A DNA stretch of 64,000 nucleotides, from assembly GCA_030168575.1 (NCBI GenBank), contig CP115555.1, forward strand, positions 744,001 to 808,000. Direction: 5' to 3'. A model generated the notes under the pieces. It was not told where the DNA came from. It did not search any database and saw only the letters and a program-made list of their open reading frames with translations. Below are positions 16,636 to 25,277 of the stretch, piece by piece. The stretch's first letter is position 1. Each line of letters begins with the position of its first letter. Source of the DNA: Methanomassiliicoccales archaeon LGM-RCC1 (GTDB lineage: Archaea > Thermoplasmatota > Thermoplasmata > Methanomassiliicoccales > Methanomethylophilaceae). Made by a program: the position numbers and the translations under genes.

Positions 16636-17682
16636 TCAGCAGATCCTGGGAACGGGGTCTCCGGCAGGAGCCTCAAGTATCCTCTTTCCTCCGATCTCGG
16701 TCTTGAGGACGACCCTCTCGGGACCGTCGGTAGCATATCCAATGATGGCTGCATCCTTTCCTTCAGGAGTCCTCCTAAGGGTCTTCAGGACCTCTTCGGC
16801 CATCTCGGGAACGACTCCGATGACAGCCTTTCCCTCGTTACCGATGCTCAGGGGATCGATACCGAGAAGGTCGCATCCGTTGACGACGGCATCCCTCAGG
16901 GGGATGTCAGCATAGTTGATCTCCATACCGATGTGGGATTTGGAGCACCACTCGTTGAGGGTGTTGGCCAGTCCTCCCCTGGTAGGGTCCTTCATGGCGA
17001 CGATTCCTCCGGTCTTCAGGCCTTCGGCGATCATCTTGTTCAGAGGAGCGACATCGCTCTTCAGGTCCGCATCGAATCCGTAGCCCTCACGGAACGAGAG
17101 CAGCGACACTCCATGGTCACCGAGGTAACCGGAGACGATGATGGCATCTCCGGGCCTGACGCTGGAGTCCGTGCACCATCTGTTCTCCACTTTTCTGTAC
17201 TCCGCAGCCTTGGCGAGGTTAGAATCCAGATAGGGGGACCTCTTTCCGACTGCAGATGTGGACATGACCATCTGGTCTATCGCTCCGGCCTCGACGACCT
17301 TCGTGTCGCCGGTGACGATGGGGACTCCGCAGTCTGCGGCGGTCTTTCCCATGCTGTCCATGACCTTGTCCACGACATCCAGGTCCAGCCCCTCTTCGAT
17401 TATGACTGAGCAGGCGAGGGCGATGGGCGTCGCACCCATGACCGATATGTCGTTCACAGTTCCGGATACGGAGATCTTTCCGATGTCCCCTCCGGGGAAG
17501 AACAAAGGTTTGACTGTGTGCCCGTCGATGGTGAACACCACGTCGTCCACTACAGCGGAATCGTCCATGGAGTCCAGAGGTACTTCCGCCTTCATCTTGG
17601 GGAAGTGGCTTGTGATGTGCTTGCTGAGGAACTCCTGCATGAGCTCTCCGCCGGCGCCGTGATTCATGATCACCTTCGACAT
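16636..17682 (-). CDS. hypE: Hydrogenase maturation factor HypE
   Basis: Protein of 348 residues from the ATG at 17682 (a GTG lies three codons upstream). HypE dehydrates the thiocarboxamide attached by HypF to its own C-terminal Cys, giving the cyanide ligand of [NiFe] hydrogenases. The sequence ends in exactly PRIC, the carboxy-terminal tetrad that carries the reactive Cys. N-terminal HGAGGELMQEF, then DDSAVV, DGHTVKPLFFPGGDIGKISV and the late MKDPTRGGLA are the ATP-binding motifs of the PurM-like fold. No other hyp gene is in the window. Its presence implies that the organism makes a [NiFe] hydrogenase. Confidence 0.95.
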   Translation of the reverse strand: MSKVIMNHGAGGELMQEFLSKHITSHFPKMKAEVPLDSMDDSAVVDDVVFTIDGHTVKPLFFPGGDIGKISVSGTVNDISVMGATPIALACSVIIEEGLDLDVVDKVMDSMGKTAADCGVPIVTGDTKVVEAGAIDQMVMSTSAVGKRSPYLDSNLAKAAEYRKVENRWCTDSSVRPGDAIIVSGYLGDHGVSLLSFREGYGFDADLKSDVAPLNKMIAEGLKTGGIVAMKDPTRGGLANTLNEWCSKSHIGMEINYADIPLRDAVVNGCDLLGIDPLSIGNEGKAVIGVVPEMAEEVLKTLRRTPEGKDAAIIGYATDGPERVVLKTEIGGKRILEAPAGDPVPRIC

Positions 17683-17783
17683 AGTTCGCACAATGGGATA
17701 GGTTGGATAAAGGCATTGCCCACCCGGAGCTTTGGATTATTGTTCCAATCTGGTTTATATCGATGTATCGGCGTTCATTGTTC

Positions 17784-18533
17784 ATGAGCAGATTGTCCGA
17801 GATACTGAAGCTTGAGAACCATGCCGTCGCCATCTATCGCGAGGCCAAGATCCCGGAGGACGCTTGCGTTCCCCAACAGGGTCATTGCACCATACCTTCG
17901 CTGTTCATGCGCTGTGTGCGCTTAGGGGACAAGTGCGCCGCGGATTCCGAGCATTCGCCCTGTCACGGTTCCAAGAGCGGTTTCGGTTTCGGAGGGATAT
18001 CCGACCGTCAGAGGTCTGCCTGGTCTGCTTCTACAATTCCTGAGGAGGTAAGGGAGACCATCGCCCACAAGAGCTCGGGGATGTCGTACTTCAAGACGCC
18101 GGAGATCGCCATGATGCAGCTGGAGAAGGTGAAGGACTACGGCGATGGAAAGGATGCCATAGTCTTCCAGGACCTAGACGAGGCGCTCAAGGAAGGCAAG
18201 CCGATAGAGGTCGTTGCATTCCTGGTGGATCCTGTCCGTCTCAGCCTCCTTCAGCAGCTCGCGGCATTCTCCAAGACCACACCGGGCCCCGCTGCTATCA
18301 TGCAGTACGGTTTCGCATGTCAGCAGGTCTATGCCCTGCCCAGGGGAGAGGGTGAGAGCGACGATCCGCATGCCATCATCGGGATGACCGACATGTACGC
18401 AAGGCGCTTCGTTGACAAGGACAAGCTTTCGTTCGCCGTGCCCTTCAAGCTCTACCAGCGCATGGTCGCGGACATTGACGATTCCTTCCTGTCGAAGGAC
18501 AAGTACCTGGAGAACTTCGAGAAGGCTCTCTGA
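17784..18533 (+). CDS. DUF169 family protein with N-terminal cysteine cluster
   Basis: Protein of 249 residues. I start it at the ATG at 17784, which lies ~27 nt after a TATA box (GGTTTATATCG, 17752-17762) and fits a leaderless message; the frame is open 27 codons further up. DUF169 features are FKTPEIAMMQLEKVKDYGDG, VVAFLVDPVRLSLLQQL, QYGFACQQVYALPRG and IIGMTDMYARRF. Five cysteines fall within residues 28-60 (positions 28, 35, 44, 51 and 60), followed by a later Cys in ACQQ. This suggests a metal or Fe-S site. DUF169 is common in anaerobes and methanogens with no proven reaction. It diverges from hypE, though a link with hydrogenase maturation is only suggested. Confidence 0.8.
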   Translation: MSRLSEILKLENHAVAIYREAKIPEDACVPQQGHCTIPSLFMRCVRLGDKCAADSEHSPCHGSKSGFGFGGISDRQRSAWSASTIPEEVRETIAHKSSGMSYFKTPEIAMMQLEKVKDYGDGKDAIVFQDLDEALKEGKPIEVVAFLVDPVRLSLLQQLAAFSKTTPGPAAIMQYGFACQQVYALPRGEGESDDPHAIIGMTDMYARRFVDKDKLSFAVPFKLYQRMVADIDDSFLSKDKYLENFEKAL

Positions 18534-18580
18534 GATAGTCGATATAAAACCTTTAATCGGCGATGGTGCTACGATGTGGT

Positions 18581-18657
18581 GGCCCTATGGGGTAGCTTGG
18601 ATATCCTGCCGGACCTCGACTCCGCTGACCTGGGTTCGAATCCCAGTAGGGCCACCA
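18581..18657 (+). tRNA. tRNA-Arg (anticodon UCG)
   Basis: Acceptor GGCCCUA/UAGGGCC, anticodon loop CCUCGAC with anticodon UCG, and T arm CUGGG-UUCGAAU-CCCAG. Discriminator A and an encoded CCA end the gene. The anticodon stem has one C-C mismatch at its outer pair. A TATAAAA box lies at 18543-18549. Confidence 0.92.
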
Positions 18658-18670
18658 TAATTGATTCTAA

Positions 18671-19195
18671 TCAGTTTCCGGGGTATGTGATCAGTGCGAA
18701 GGGGTTGTACTTCGCGAACTTCTCCCTGCCCTTGAGTCCAGCCAGCTCCAGGACGAATCCCATGCTGACGATCTCTCCGCCCAGCCTCTCGACGAGCTTG
18801 ACGATGGCCTCGGTGGTTCCGCCTGTGGCGATGAGGTCGTCGATGATGACGACCTTCTGTCCGGGCTTGATGGAGTCCTTATGCATCTCGATCGTAGCCG
18901 TTCCGTACTCCAGATCGTATTCCTGGCTGATGACCTCTCTCGGGAGCTTTCCCTTCTTCCTGGCGAGGATGAATCCCTTCCCCATGGCGTATGCGACGGG
19001 GGCTCCGAAGAGGAATCCGCGGGATTCCGATCCCACTACGACGTCGAAGTCCACATCCTTCAGGTGGTCGATGAGCTGGTCGATCGCCATCTTCAGTCCC
19101 TCGGGGTCCTGTAGGATAGTTGTGATGTCCCTGAACATGATCCCTTCCTTGGGGAAGTTGGGGATCGTCGTGACATAGTCGGCTAACTGCTTCAT
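18671..19195 (-). CDS. apt: Adenine phosphoribosyltransferase
   Basis: Salvages adenine to AMP with PRPP. The 174-residue length is usual. The start (IPNFPKEGIMFRDITTIL) is the family signature. GSESRGFLFGAPVA, ARKKGKLPRE and the PRPP-binding VVIIDDLIATGGTT near residue 120 follow. It converges on tRNA-Arg with only 13 nt between them. A TATA-like AATAAAATAA region lies just before the start on the opposite side, but no ribosome site is evident. Confidence 0.95.
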   Translation of the reverse strand: MKQLADYVTTIPNFPKEGIMFRDITTILQDPEGLKMAIDQLIDHLKDVDFDVVVGSESRGFLFGAPVAYAMGKGFILARKKGKLPREVISQEYDLEYGTATIEMHKDSIKPGQKVVIIDDLIATGGTTEAIVKLVERLGGEIVSMGFVLELAGLKGREKFAKYNPFALITYPGN

Positions 19196-19246
19196 GGATT
19201 CGGCAACGGTTCGAACCTAAATAAAATAATGCCAGCGGAGGACTCG

Positions 19247-19747
19247 TCAGTGCTCGTGGGCCAGTATCCTGAGGATGCGGGTGTCCCTGTCGATGGCCAC
19301 CTTATGGTCCCTCTTGAGGTATCTCTCGTTGGCCTCGATGGCCGTTTCCGGATCGGCATACTCGAGGACGAACTTGGCCTCCTTCTCGTGCTTGGTCAGC
19401 TTCTGCCTGTAGGTCTTGTCCGATACATCGCATATGTAGTAGTAGCTGTCCTGGTCGAGGACGTAGTCCCAAATCCCCTTCTCCCTGCGCTTGGACATCC
19501 CGTATTCGTGGATGCTCGTGCGGATGACCTCCAGCCCAGTCTCCTCCCTGACCTCGCGGATCAGCGCATCGATCAGAGTCTCATCCTCTTCGACTCCCCC
19601 TCCAGGGAACTTGTAGTAGCCGTACTTCACACTGCGTATCAACGCAAGTTTGCCGTTCTTCCAGATGATCCCCCTGGATGCCGGCTGGTAGAGGACCGGA
19701 TCGGAATCATCGTAGTCCTCCATGTCGATGGTGAAGAATGGCCTCAT
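19247..19747 (-). CDS. Nudix hydrolase
   Basis: Protein of 166 residues. The Nudix box runs from GGGVEEDETLIDALIREV into REETGLEV, giving the GX5EX7REUXEEXGU pattern with all metal-binding glutamates. The domain starts at about residue 20 (QPASRGIIWKNGKLALIRS). After the box, a longer C-terminal part (HEYGMSKRREKGIWDYVLDQDSYYY) suggests a nucleotide or sugar-nucleotide substrate, but specificity cannot be read. It lies 13 nt after the end of a short membrane protein gene and may be the last gene of that minus-strand run. Confidence 0.85.
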   Translation of the reverse strand: MRPFFTIDMEDYDDSDPVLYQPASRGIIWKNGKLALIRSVKYGYYKFPGGGVEEDETLIDALIREVREETGLEVIRTSIHEYGMSKRREKGIWDYVLDQDSYYYICDVSDKTYRQKLTKHEKEAKFVLEYADPETAIEANERYLKRDHKVAIDRDTRILRILAHEH

Positions 19748-19760
19748 GTACGTGCTCCTT

Positions 19761-20114
19761 TCAGAGGTATTTCCTGTAGCGGGAGAATAGGATGGCGGAG
19801 GACAGCAGCATCACTGCGATCAGACAGACGACCGTGATGACCACGCTCTCTGTGAAGCTGTAGACGAATCCGCATGCGCCTATCCCTGCCAGAAGGATGC
19901 CGCCCGTTATCGCGGCGCCAAGCTCCGAGGGCCCTCCGGTGTTCTCCTCCTTATCCTTCAGATAGAGCGATACGGAGAGATAGACGCCAGAGACGATCAG
20001 TATGGTGAATACGCCGTTCATTATGCCGTAGTTGATCCCTATGAAGATCCCCAGCAGGATGGCGACGCCGAACGCCGCTCCGGTTGTGATGTTGTGTTGC
20101 TTGTTCTCTGTCAT
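19761..20114 (-). CDS. Small four-helix membrane protein, unknown
   Basis: Protein of 117 residues from the ATG at 20114; a TTG four codons upstream overlaps the HPP gene. Four hydrophobic stretches (from AAFGVAILLGIFIGINYG through VVCLIAVMLLSSAILF) with short loops predict an integral membrane protein. I recognise no family. It lies 8 nt after the HPP gene and 13 nt before the Nudix gene on the same strand, so it likely belongs to the same transcript. A role as partner of the HPP protein is possible but unsupported beyond position. Confidence 0.6.
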   Translation of the reverse strand: MTENKQHNITTGAAFGVAILLGIFIGINYGIMNGVFTILIVSGVYLSVSLYLKDKEENTGGPSELGAAITGGILLAGIGACGFVYSFTESVVITVVCLIAVMLLSSAILFSRYRKYL

Positions 20115-20122
20115 GGTATACC

Positions 20123-20611
20123 TCAACTGGCGGTCTCAGGTTTGGGTTCGTACCTCTCGCAGGCCTTGTTCGCGAAATATGCGACGATGACCAGGAACAC
20201 CACTCCTACTAGGACTGGTGCGAATATGAATGTCCAGGGCATGGGCATGAGGACCGCGCTCAGCGCTGTGGCTCCTCCCGGCGGGTGGACGCAGTTCAGC
20301 AGGACCATCACAATCAGGGACAGCATTACGGCTATGGCGCAGGCGTACCATTCCGATCCAAGCAGGTACTGCACAACCCATCCGCAGATCGCGGATGAGA
20401 ACTGTCCGAGAATTGCGCTCTTGGGCTTAGCGGCCGGGGCCTTTGGAAGGCCGTACAGGGTCACCGCTGTTGATCCCAGAGATGCTATGAGCAGCGGAAG
20501 GTCGTGGAAGGCCCAGAGTATCCCAAGGAAGCCTATGCCTATGAAACAGGCGATGGCTCTGATGATCTGGGGCTTATCCATGCGTTCCTTGACGCCTTCC
20601 CAATAATCCAT
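20123..20611 (-). CDS. HPP family integral membrane protein
   Basis: Protein of 162 residues with four or five membrane helices and the family motif VHPPGGATAL near residue 105. LIASLGSTAVTLYGLP matches the conserved first half (FASAVLLFG.P). A plant HPP protein has been reported to carry nitrite, but most members are uncharacterised. I start at the ATG at 20611 because a minus-strand TATA box (GGATTTATACC, 20630-20640) lies 25 nt upstream of it. Two ATGs at 20629 and 20626 would fall inside the untranscribed promoter. It diverges from glnN across a 120-bp region with an inverted repeat, which is compatible with a nitrogen-related role. Confidence 0.8.
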   Translation of the reverse strand: MDYWEGVKERMDKPQIIRAIACFIGIGFLGILWAFHDLPLLIASLGSTAVTLYGLPKAPAAKPKSAILGQFSSAICGWVVQYLLGSEWYACAIAVMLSLIVMVLLNCVHPPGGATALSAVLMPMPWTFIFAPVLVGVVFLVIVAYFANKACERYEPKPETAS

Positions 20612-20656
20612 GGGCGGTGATTCCATCATCGGTATAAATCCCCATTGTCATCCCTC

Positions 20657-20675
20657 GTACCTCTGTCAAAGGTAC
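20657..20675. promoter_or_regulatory. Inverted repeat between HPP gene and glnN
   Basis: GTACCT-7nt-AGGTAC is a perfect 6-bp inverted repeat, 17 nt upstream of the HPP TATA box and ~23 nt upstream of the glnN TATA box (TATATATTA, 20698-20706). Its position suits an operator acting on both divergent genes. Confidence 0.45.
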
Positions 20676-20730
20676 AACAATTCTCGCGACTTTGATAATA
20701 TATATTAAGTCAGTCGCAATCTGTCTGAAC

Positions 20731-22914
20731 ATGCCTAGCAGCAGGTTCAGAGCCGTCGATGAAGCGTTCAGGAAGATGCCTGTGCATGTCGATGCACCGG
20801 CAGCGGTCACATCGGACTACTACGGATGCAACGTTTTCAACAGGAAGGCCATGAGGCAGTATCTCTCCGAGGATACAAGGCGCAAGATCTACGAGTCCAG
20901 CGAGCAGGGGAAGACCCTCGACAGGGACACGGCCGAGGATGTGGCTGCAGGTCTGAAGAAGTGGGCCATGGAGATGGGAGCCACCCATTACACCCACTGG
21001 TTCCAGCCTCTGACAGGCGGTACCGCCGAGAAGCACGTATCTTTCATAGAGCCCTTCGGGAAAGGGGAGGCCATCGAGGAGCTGACAGGGAAGCTGCTCT
21101 GCCAGCAGGAGTCCGATGCATCATCGTTCCCCAACGGAGGACTGAGGAACACCTTCGAGGCCAGAGGATACACCGCATGGGATCCGTCGTCGCCCGCTTT
21201 CATCATCGCGGACACGTTGTGCATCCCCACGATTTTCATCTCATACAACGGGGAGGCCCTGGACTACAAGGCGCCTCTTCTCAGGTCGGAGATCGCCGTC
21301 GGCAAGGCAGCCGAGGATCTCCTTGAGTACTTTGGAATCAAGGACGACAGGGTCGTCTCCTATCTCGGATGGGAGCAGGAGTACTTCCTGGTCGATTCCG
21401 CATTGTACTCTCTGCGCCCCGACCTCATAATGGTCGACAGGACGCTCATCGGCCACAACGCGGCCAGGAACCAGCAGCTCGAGGACCACTACCTGGGATC
21501 GATCCCTGAGAGGGTCCTGGCGTTCATGAGGGACCTGGAGTTCGAGTGCTACAAGCTCGGCATCCCGATAAAGGCCAGGCACAACGAGGTCGCACCCAAC
21601 CAGTTCGAGATTGCTCCCGTGTTCGAGGCAGCGAACCTCGCTAACGACCACAACCTCCTGCTGATGGCCATGATGAAGAAGGTCTCGGAGAGGCACGGAT
21701 TCAAGGTGCTATTCCACGAGAAGCCCTTCGCAGGCGTCAACGGATCCGGTAAGCACTGCAACTGGTCCATCGGTACTGTGTCCGGAATCGGACTGTTCAC
21801 ACCCGGCAAGACCGACAGCGAGAACCTGATGTTCCTGATGTTCGTGGCCAACGTTCTCAAGGCCGTATACGATCATAACGCGCTGCTCAAGGCATCGGTC
21901 CTGACAGCGACCAACGCCCACAGGCTGGGCGCCAACGAGGCCCCTCCGGCGATAATCTCCACTTTCCTGGGAGCTCAGCTTATGCAGGCATTCGACGACC
22001 TGCTTAACTCCTCGGACATGGTCAAGCTGAATGGCAAGAAGTCATACAAGCTCAACATCCCGCAGGTGCCCGAGCTCCTGCTGGACAACACGGACAGGAA
22101 CAGGACCTCGCCCTTCGCATTCACGGGTAACAGGTTCGAGTTCAGGGCGGTCGGTTCCTCAGCGAACTGCTCCAACGCCGTCGCCACGCTCAACACCATC
22201 GTGGCGGACCAGCTGACGATATTCAAGAAAGCCGTCGACAAGAAGGTCGCCGCAGGCACACCCGTCATGCAGGCCATCCTCGACGAGACCCGCGAGACGT
22301 ACAAGGCATCGATGAACATCTGCTTCGACGGAAACGGATACTCCGAGGAGTGGAAGAAGGAGGCCAAGAAGCGCGGGCTCGACTGCGAGACATCACCTCC
22401 CAAGTCCTACTGCGCCCTGACCGACAAGGCCACGGTCGCGATGTACAAGAGGACCGGGGTCATGAACGCGGCGGAGCTGGAGGCGAGGAAGGAGACCTTC
22501 TGCGACATCTACAGCAAGAAGGTGGAGATCGAGGCCAGGATCCTCGCGGACCTCACCGAGAACCACATCCTGCCCATCGCCACCCAGTACGAGACAAGGC
22601 TGCTCGACAACGTGTCCAAGATGAAGGATATCTTCTCCGAGGCCGACTACAAGAAGCTCTCGGCGGGCAAGGTCGCCATGATAAAGACCATAGCGGAGGA
22701 CCTGTCCGAGGCACGCAAGCTCGCCATGGACATGGAGAAGGCCTGCGACAAGGCCAACACCGCGAAGTCGGAGTACGCCAAGGCAAATGCCTATCACGAC
22801 AAGGTCATCCCCTACATCGAGAAGATCAGGGTGCTCGTCGACGACCTCGAGATGATCGTGGACGACGAGATGTGGCCTCTGCCCAAGTACCGCGAGCTCC
22901 TGTTCATCCGCTGA
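20731..22914 (+). CDS. glnN: Glutamine synthetase type III
   Basis: Protein of 727 residues, the size of GSIII and far longer than the ~450 of the GlnA type. It makes glutamine from glutamate, ammonia and ATP. GSIII hallmarks are the N-terminal VFNRKAMRQYLSED, ATHYTHWFQPLTGGTAEKH, SEYF-like DSALYSLRPDL, the ATP/glutamate site KARHNEVAPNQFEIAPVFE, HEKPFAGVNGSGKHCNWS and RNRTSPFAFTGNRFEFRAVGSS. The start at 20731 lies ~28 nt after a TATATATTA box, so the message is probably leaderless. GSIII is mostly bacterial (Bacteroides, cyanobacteria), which suggests acquisition by transfer. It stands next to the HPP gene across a shared regulatory region. Confidence 0.95.
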   Translation: MPSSRFRAVDEAFRKMPVHVDAPAAVTSDYYGCNVFNRKAMRQYLSEDTRRKIYESSEQGKTLDRDTAEDVAAGLKKWAMEMGATHYTHWFQPLTGGTAEKHVSFIEPFGKGEAIEELTGKLLCQQESDASSFPNGGLRNTFEARGYTAWDPSSPAFIIADTLCIPTIFISYNGEALDYKAPLLRSEIAVGKAAEDLLEYFGIKDDRVVSYLGWEQEYFLVDSALYSLRPDLIMVDRTLIGHNAARNQQLEDHYLGSIPERVLAFMRDLEFECYKLGIPIKARHNEVAPNQFEIAPVFEAANLANDHNLLLMAMMKKVSERHGFKVLFHEKPFAGVNGSGKHCNWSIGTVSGIGLFTPGKTDSENLMFLMFVANVLKAVYDHNALLKASVLTATNAHRLGANEAPPAIISTFLGAQLMQAFDDLLNSSDMVKLNGKKSYKLNIPQVPELLLDNTDRNRTSPFAFTGNRFEFRAVGSSANCSNAVATLNTIVADQLTIFKKAVDKKVAAGTPVMQAILDETRETYKASMNICFDGNGYSEEWKKEAKKRGLDCETSPPKSYCALTDKATVAMYKRTGVMNAAELEARKETFCDIYSKKVEIEARILADLTENHILPIATQYETRLLDNVSKMKDIFSEADYKKLSAGKVAMIKTIAEDLSEARKLAMDMEKACDKANTAKSEYAKANAYHDKVIPYIEKIRVLVDDLEMIVDDEMWPLPKYRELLFIR

Positions 22915-23042
22915 CCAGATCATCTGGCCATCGCTTCGGGATGCTACGGTCCCACCGATAGTACAACGGATTAGATTTATATAGAAGAACAAACTTTATC
23001 CGTTTCAGTCATTCCGTAATGGAATATATCGGAGGAAGAAAA

Positions 23043-24668
23043 ATGGGAATGGGTAACGCACCCGTCATCATCCTTAGAGAAGGAACAAAGAGGGAGAAGG
23101 GCAAGGACGCTCAGATGAACAACATCTCAGCAGCGGTCGCCATCTCCGGAGCAGTCAAGAGCAGCCTGGGACCCAGGGGAATGGACAAGATGCTTGTCGA
23201 TTCCATGGGAGACGTCATCATCACCAACGATGGAGTTACCATCCTCAAGGAGATGGATGTCCAGCACCCCGCAGCAAAGATGCTCGTCGAGGTCGCAAAG
23301 ACACAGGACGCAGAGGTCGGAGACGGAACAACAACATCCGTCATCCTCGCAGGTGAGCTCCTCAAGAAGGCAACAGACCTGATCGACGCGAACGTCCACC
23401 CCACAATCATCGCAAAGGGATACAGGATGGCGAACGAGAAGGCCCAGGAGATCCTGGACAAGATCGCCATGAAGGTCTCCATCGACGATGAGAAGACACT
23501 CAAGCTCATCGCAGAGACCGCGATGATCTCCAAGCAGGTCAACCAGTCCAAGGAGCTCTTCGCAGACATCGTCGTCGACGCCATCAAGACGATCGCCGAG
23601 AAGAAGGGCAAGGGCTACGAGATCGACCTCAAGAACATCACCACAGTCAAGAAGGCAGGCGCCAACATGGAAGAGACGCAGATCGTCAAGGGTCTCGTCA
23701 TCGACAAAGAGCCCGTCCAGCTCAACATGGAGAAGTGCGTGAAGAAGGCGAAGATCGCCCTCATCGACTCGGCATTCGAGGTCAAGAAGACCGAGATCGA
23801 CGCCAAGATCCAGATCAACGATCCCTCGCAGATCGCCGCTTTCGTCAAGGAAGAGGAGAACATGCTCAAGAAGATGGTCGACCAGGTCATCAAGTCTGGT
23901 GCGAACGTCGTCTTCTGCCAGAAGGGAATCGATGACCCCGCCCAGCACATGTTCACAAAGGCAGGCATCTACGCATGCAGGCGTGTCAAGAAGTCCGACA
24001 TGGAGAGGCTCGCCAAGTCCACCGGTGCAAACATCTGCAACAACCTGAACGACCTCGATAAGTCAGACCTCGGATACGCAGACTGCGTCGAGCTGAAGAA
24101 GGTCGGAGAGGAGCAGATGACATTCATCTCCGGACTCAAGGACCCCAAGACCGTCACCATCCTCGTAAGGGGAGGAACCAACCACGTCGCAGACGAGGTA
24201 GAGAGGTCACTGGTCGATGCATGGTCCGTCGTCAAGGTCGCAATCGAGGACGGAAAGATGGTCACCGGAGGAGGATCCACCGCAATGGAGATCGCAATGC
24301 AGCTCCGCGACTACGCACAGTCCGTAGGCGGAAGGGAGCAGATCGCAATCGAGGCATTCGCTTCCGCAATGGAGGCCATCCCCTCGACTCTCGCAGAGAA
24401 CGCAGGACAGGATCCCATCAATGTACTCATCGAGATGAGGAAGCAGCACAAGGGCAAGAAGGTCTACGCAGGATTCAACCCCTACACCGGAAAGGTTGAG
24501 GACATGAAGAAGCTCAACGTCATCGAGCCCTACAGGATCGGAACACAGGCCATCAACTCGGCCACCGACGCTGCAGTCATGATCCTCAGGATCGACGACG
24601 TCATCGCTGCTGCAACGCACAGCGGACCCGGTCCCCAGGACATGCCCGACATGAGCGACATGATGTAA
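23043..24668 (+). CDS. thsA: Thermosome subunit (group II chaperonin)
   Basis: Protein of 541 residues that folds proteins in a double-ring ATP-driven cage in the cytoplasm. The start at 23043 is chosen because GGAGGA sits six bases upstream; an ATG eight codons earlier would overlap that site. [21 protein letters not shown] and the ATPase motif [16 protein letters not shown] are at ~30-95. [12 protein letters not shown] and the C-terminal [10 protein letters not shown] follow. The end is Met/Asp/Ser-rich ([13 protein letters not shown]), a short version of the flexible tail. A TATA box (TTTATATAG, 22974-22982) gives a leadered transcript. The bias to G/C-ending codons is strong, as expected for abundant proteins. 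Confidence 0.97.
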   Translation: MGMGNAPVIILREGTKREKGKDAQMNNISAAVAISGAVKSSLGPRGMDKMLVDSMGDVIITNDGVTILKEMDVQHPAAKMLVEVAKTQDAEVGDGTTTSVILAGELLKKATDLIDANVHPTIIAKGYRMANEKAQEILDKIAMKVSIDDEKTLKLIAETAMISKQVNQSKELFADIVVDAIKTIAEKKGKGYEIDLKNITTVKKAGANMEETQIVKGLVIDKEPVQLNMEKCVKKAKIALIDSAFEVKKTEIDAKIQINDPSQIAAFVKEEENMLKKMVDQVIKSGANVVFCQKGIDDPAQHMFTKAGIYACRRVKKSDMERLAKSTGANICNNLNDLDKSDLGYADCVELKKVGEEQMTFISGLKDPKTVTILVRGGTNHVADEVERSLVDAWSVVKVAIEDGKMVTGGGSTAMEIAMQLRDYAQSVGGREQIAIEAFASAMEAIPSTLAENAGQDPINVLIEMRKQHKGKKVYAGFNPYTGKVEDMKKLNVIEPYRIGTQAINSATDAAVMILRIDDVIAAATHSGPGPQDMPDMSDMM

Positions 24669-24682
24669 ACACGATGAACACT

Positions 24683-24706
24683 GGCAGGGGGCCAGTGCCC
24701 CCTGTC
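24683..24706 (+). terminator. Strong hairpin between thermosome and grpE
   Basis: GGCAGGGGGC, loop CAGT and GCCCCCTGTC form a 10-bp stem with one G-U pair, 14 nt after the thermosome stop. No T run follows, so it may only attenuate or protect the message end. Confidence 0.5.
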
Positions 24707-24741
24707 TACACTTATCCAAGCGCACTACAGAAGGTAACAGC

Positions 24742-25257
24742 ATGACTGGAAGGTCTAAAGAGAAGAAGGAGGAAACATCCAACGACGATGTCGAGATCAT
24801 CGAGGAGCAGCCCCAGGTCGATCCCTTGAAGGAGGCCCAGGAGCAGGCTGAGAAGTACCTCGACATGGCAAGGAGGATCCAGGCCGACTTCGATAACTAC
24901 CGCAAGAGGACGCAGCGCGAGAATGAGGACTTCAAGAAGTACGCCTCGGCAGGAATCGTGATCGACCTCCTCACGGTGGTGGATGACCTCGACCGCGCAT
25001 TGGATCACGCGGAGGGCGACGACGTGTTCGTCACCGGAATCCGCGGAGTGAGAGCGAATCTGATGAAGGTCCTGGAGAAGAACGGTCTCGAGGAGATCCC
25101 CGCAGACGGCAAGTTCGATCCCAACTACCACGAGGCCCTGATGTCCGTGGAGGGAGAGGAGGACGATCAGATCGCAGAGGTGTTCCAGAAGGGATACACA
25201 CTCAACGGAAAGGTAATCAGGTTCACGAAAGTGAAAGTCACAAAGAAAACGGCTTAA
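24742..25257 (+). CDS. grpE: GrpE nucleotide exchange factor
   Basis: Protein of 171 residues that releases ADP from DnaK. A charged N-terminus precedes a long helix ([29 protein letters not shown]) ending in the family signature. The beta-domain carries [13 protein letters not shown] and [19 protein letters not shown]. It is a complete bacterial-type GrpE, first in the grpE-dnaK-dnaJ cluster and separated from dnaK by 20 nt. AAGGT lies about six bases before the ATG. The set is patchy among archaea and generally considered acquired from bacteria. Confidence 0.95.
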   Translation: MTGRSKEKKEETSNDDVEIIEEQPQVDPLKEAQEQAEKYLDMARRIQADFDNYRKRTQRENEDFKKYASAGIVIDLLTVVDDLDRALDHAEGDDVFVTGIRGVRANLMKVLEKNGLEEIPADGKFDPNYHEALMSVEGEEDDQIAEVFQKGYTLNGKVIRFTKVKVTKKTA

Positions 25258-25277
25258 AACAAAGGAAGGTGAGCAGT

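Noticed and set aside
18576-19178. Open frame starting in tRNA-Arg and running opposite apt
   Set aside because: It includes a tRNA and the complement of apt, so it is not a gene.
20657-20675. NrpR operator between the HPP gene and glnN
   Set aside because: The half-sites are TACC...GGTA, the reverse of the GGTA...TACC arrangement known to me; reported only as an unassigned inverted repeat.
23127-23948. 273-residue Leu/Asp/Val-rich open frame opposite the thermosome gene
   Set aside because: Low-complexity composition typical of an antisense shadow of a highly biased gene.
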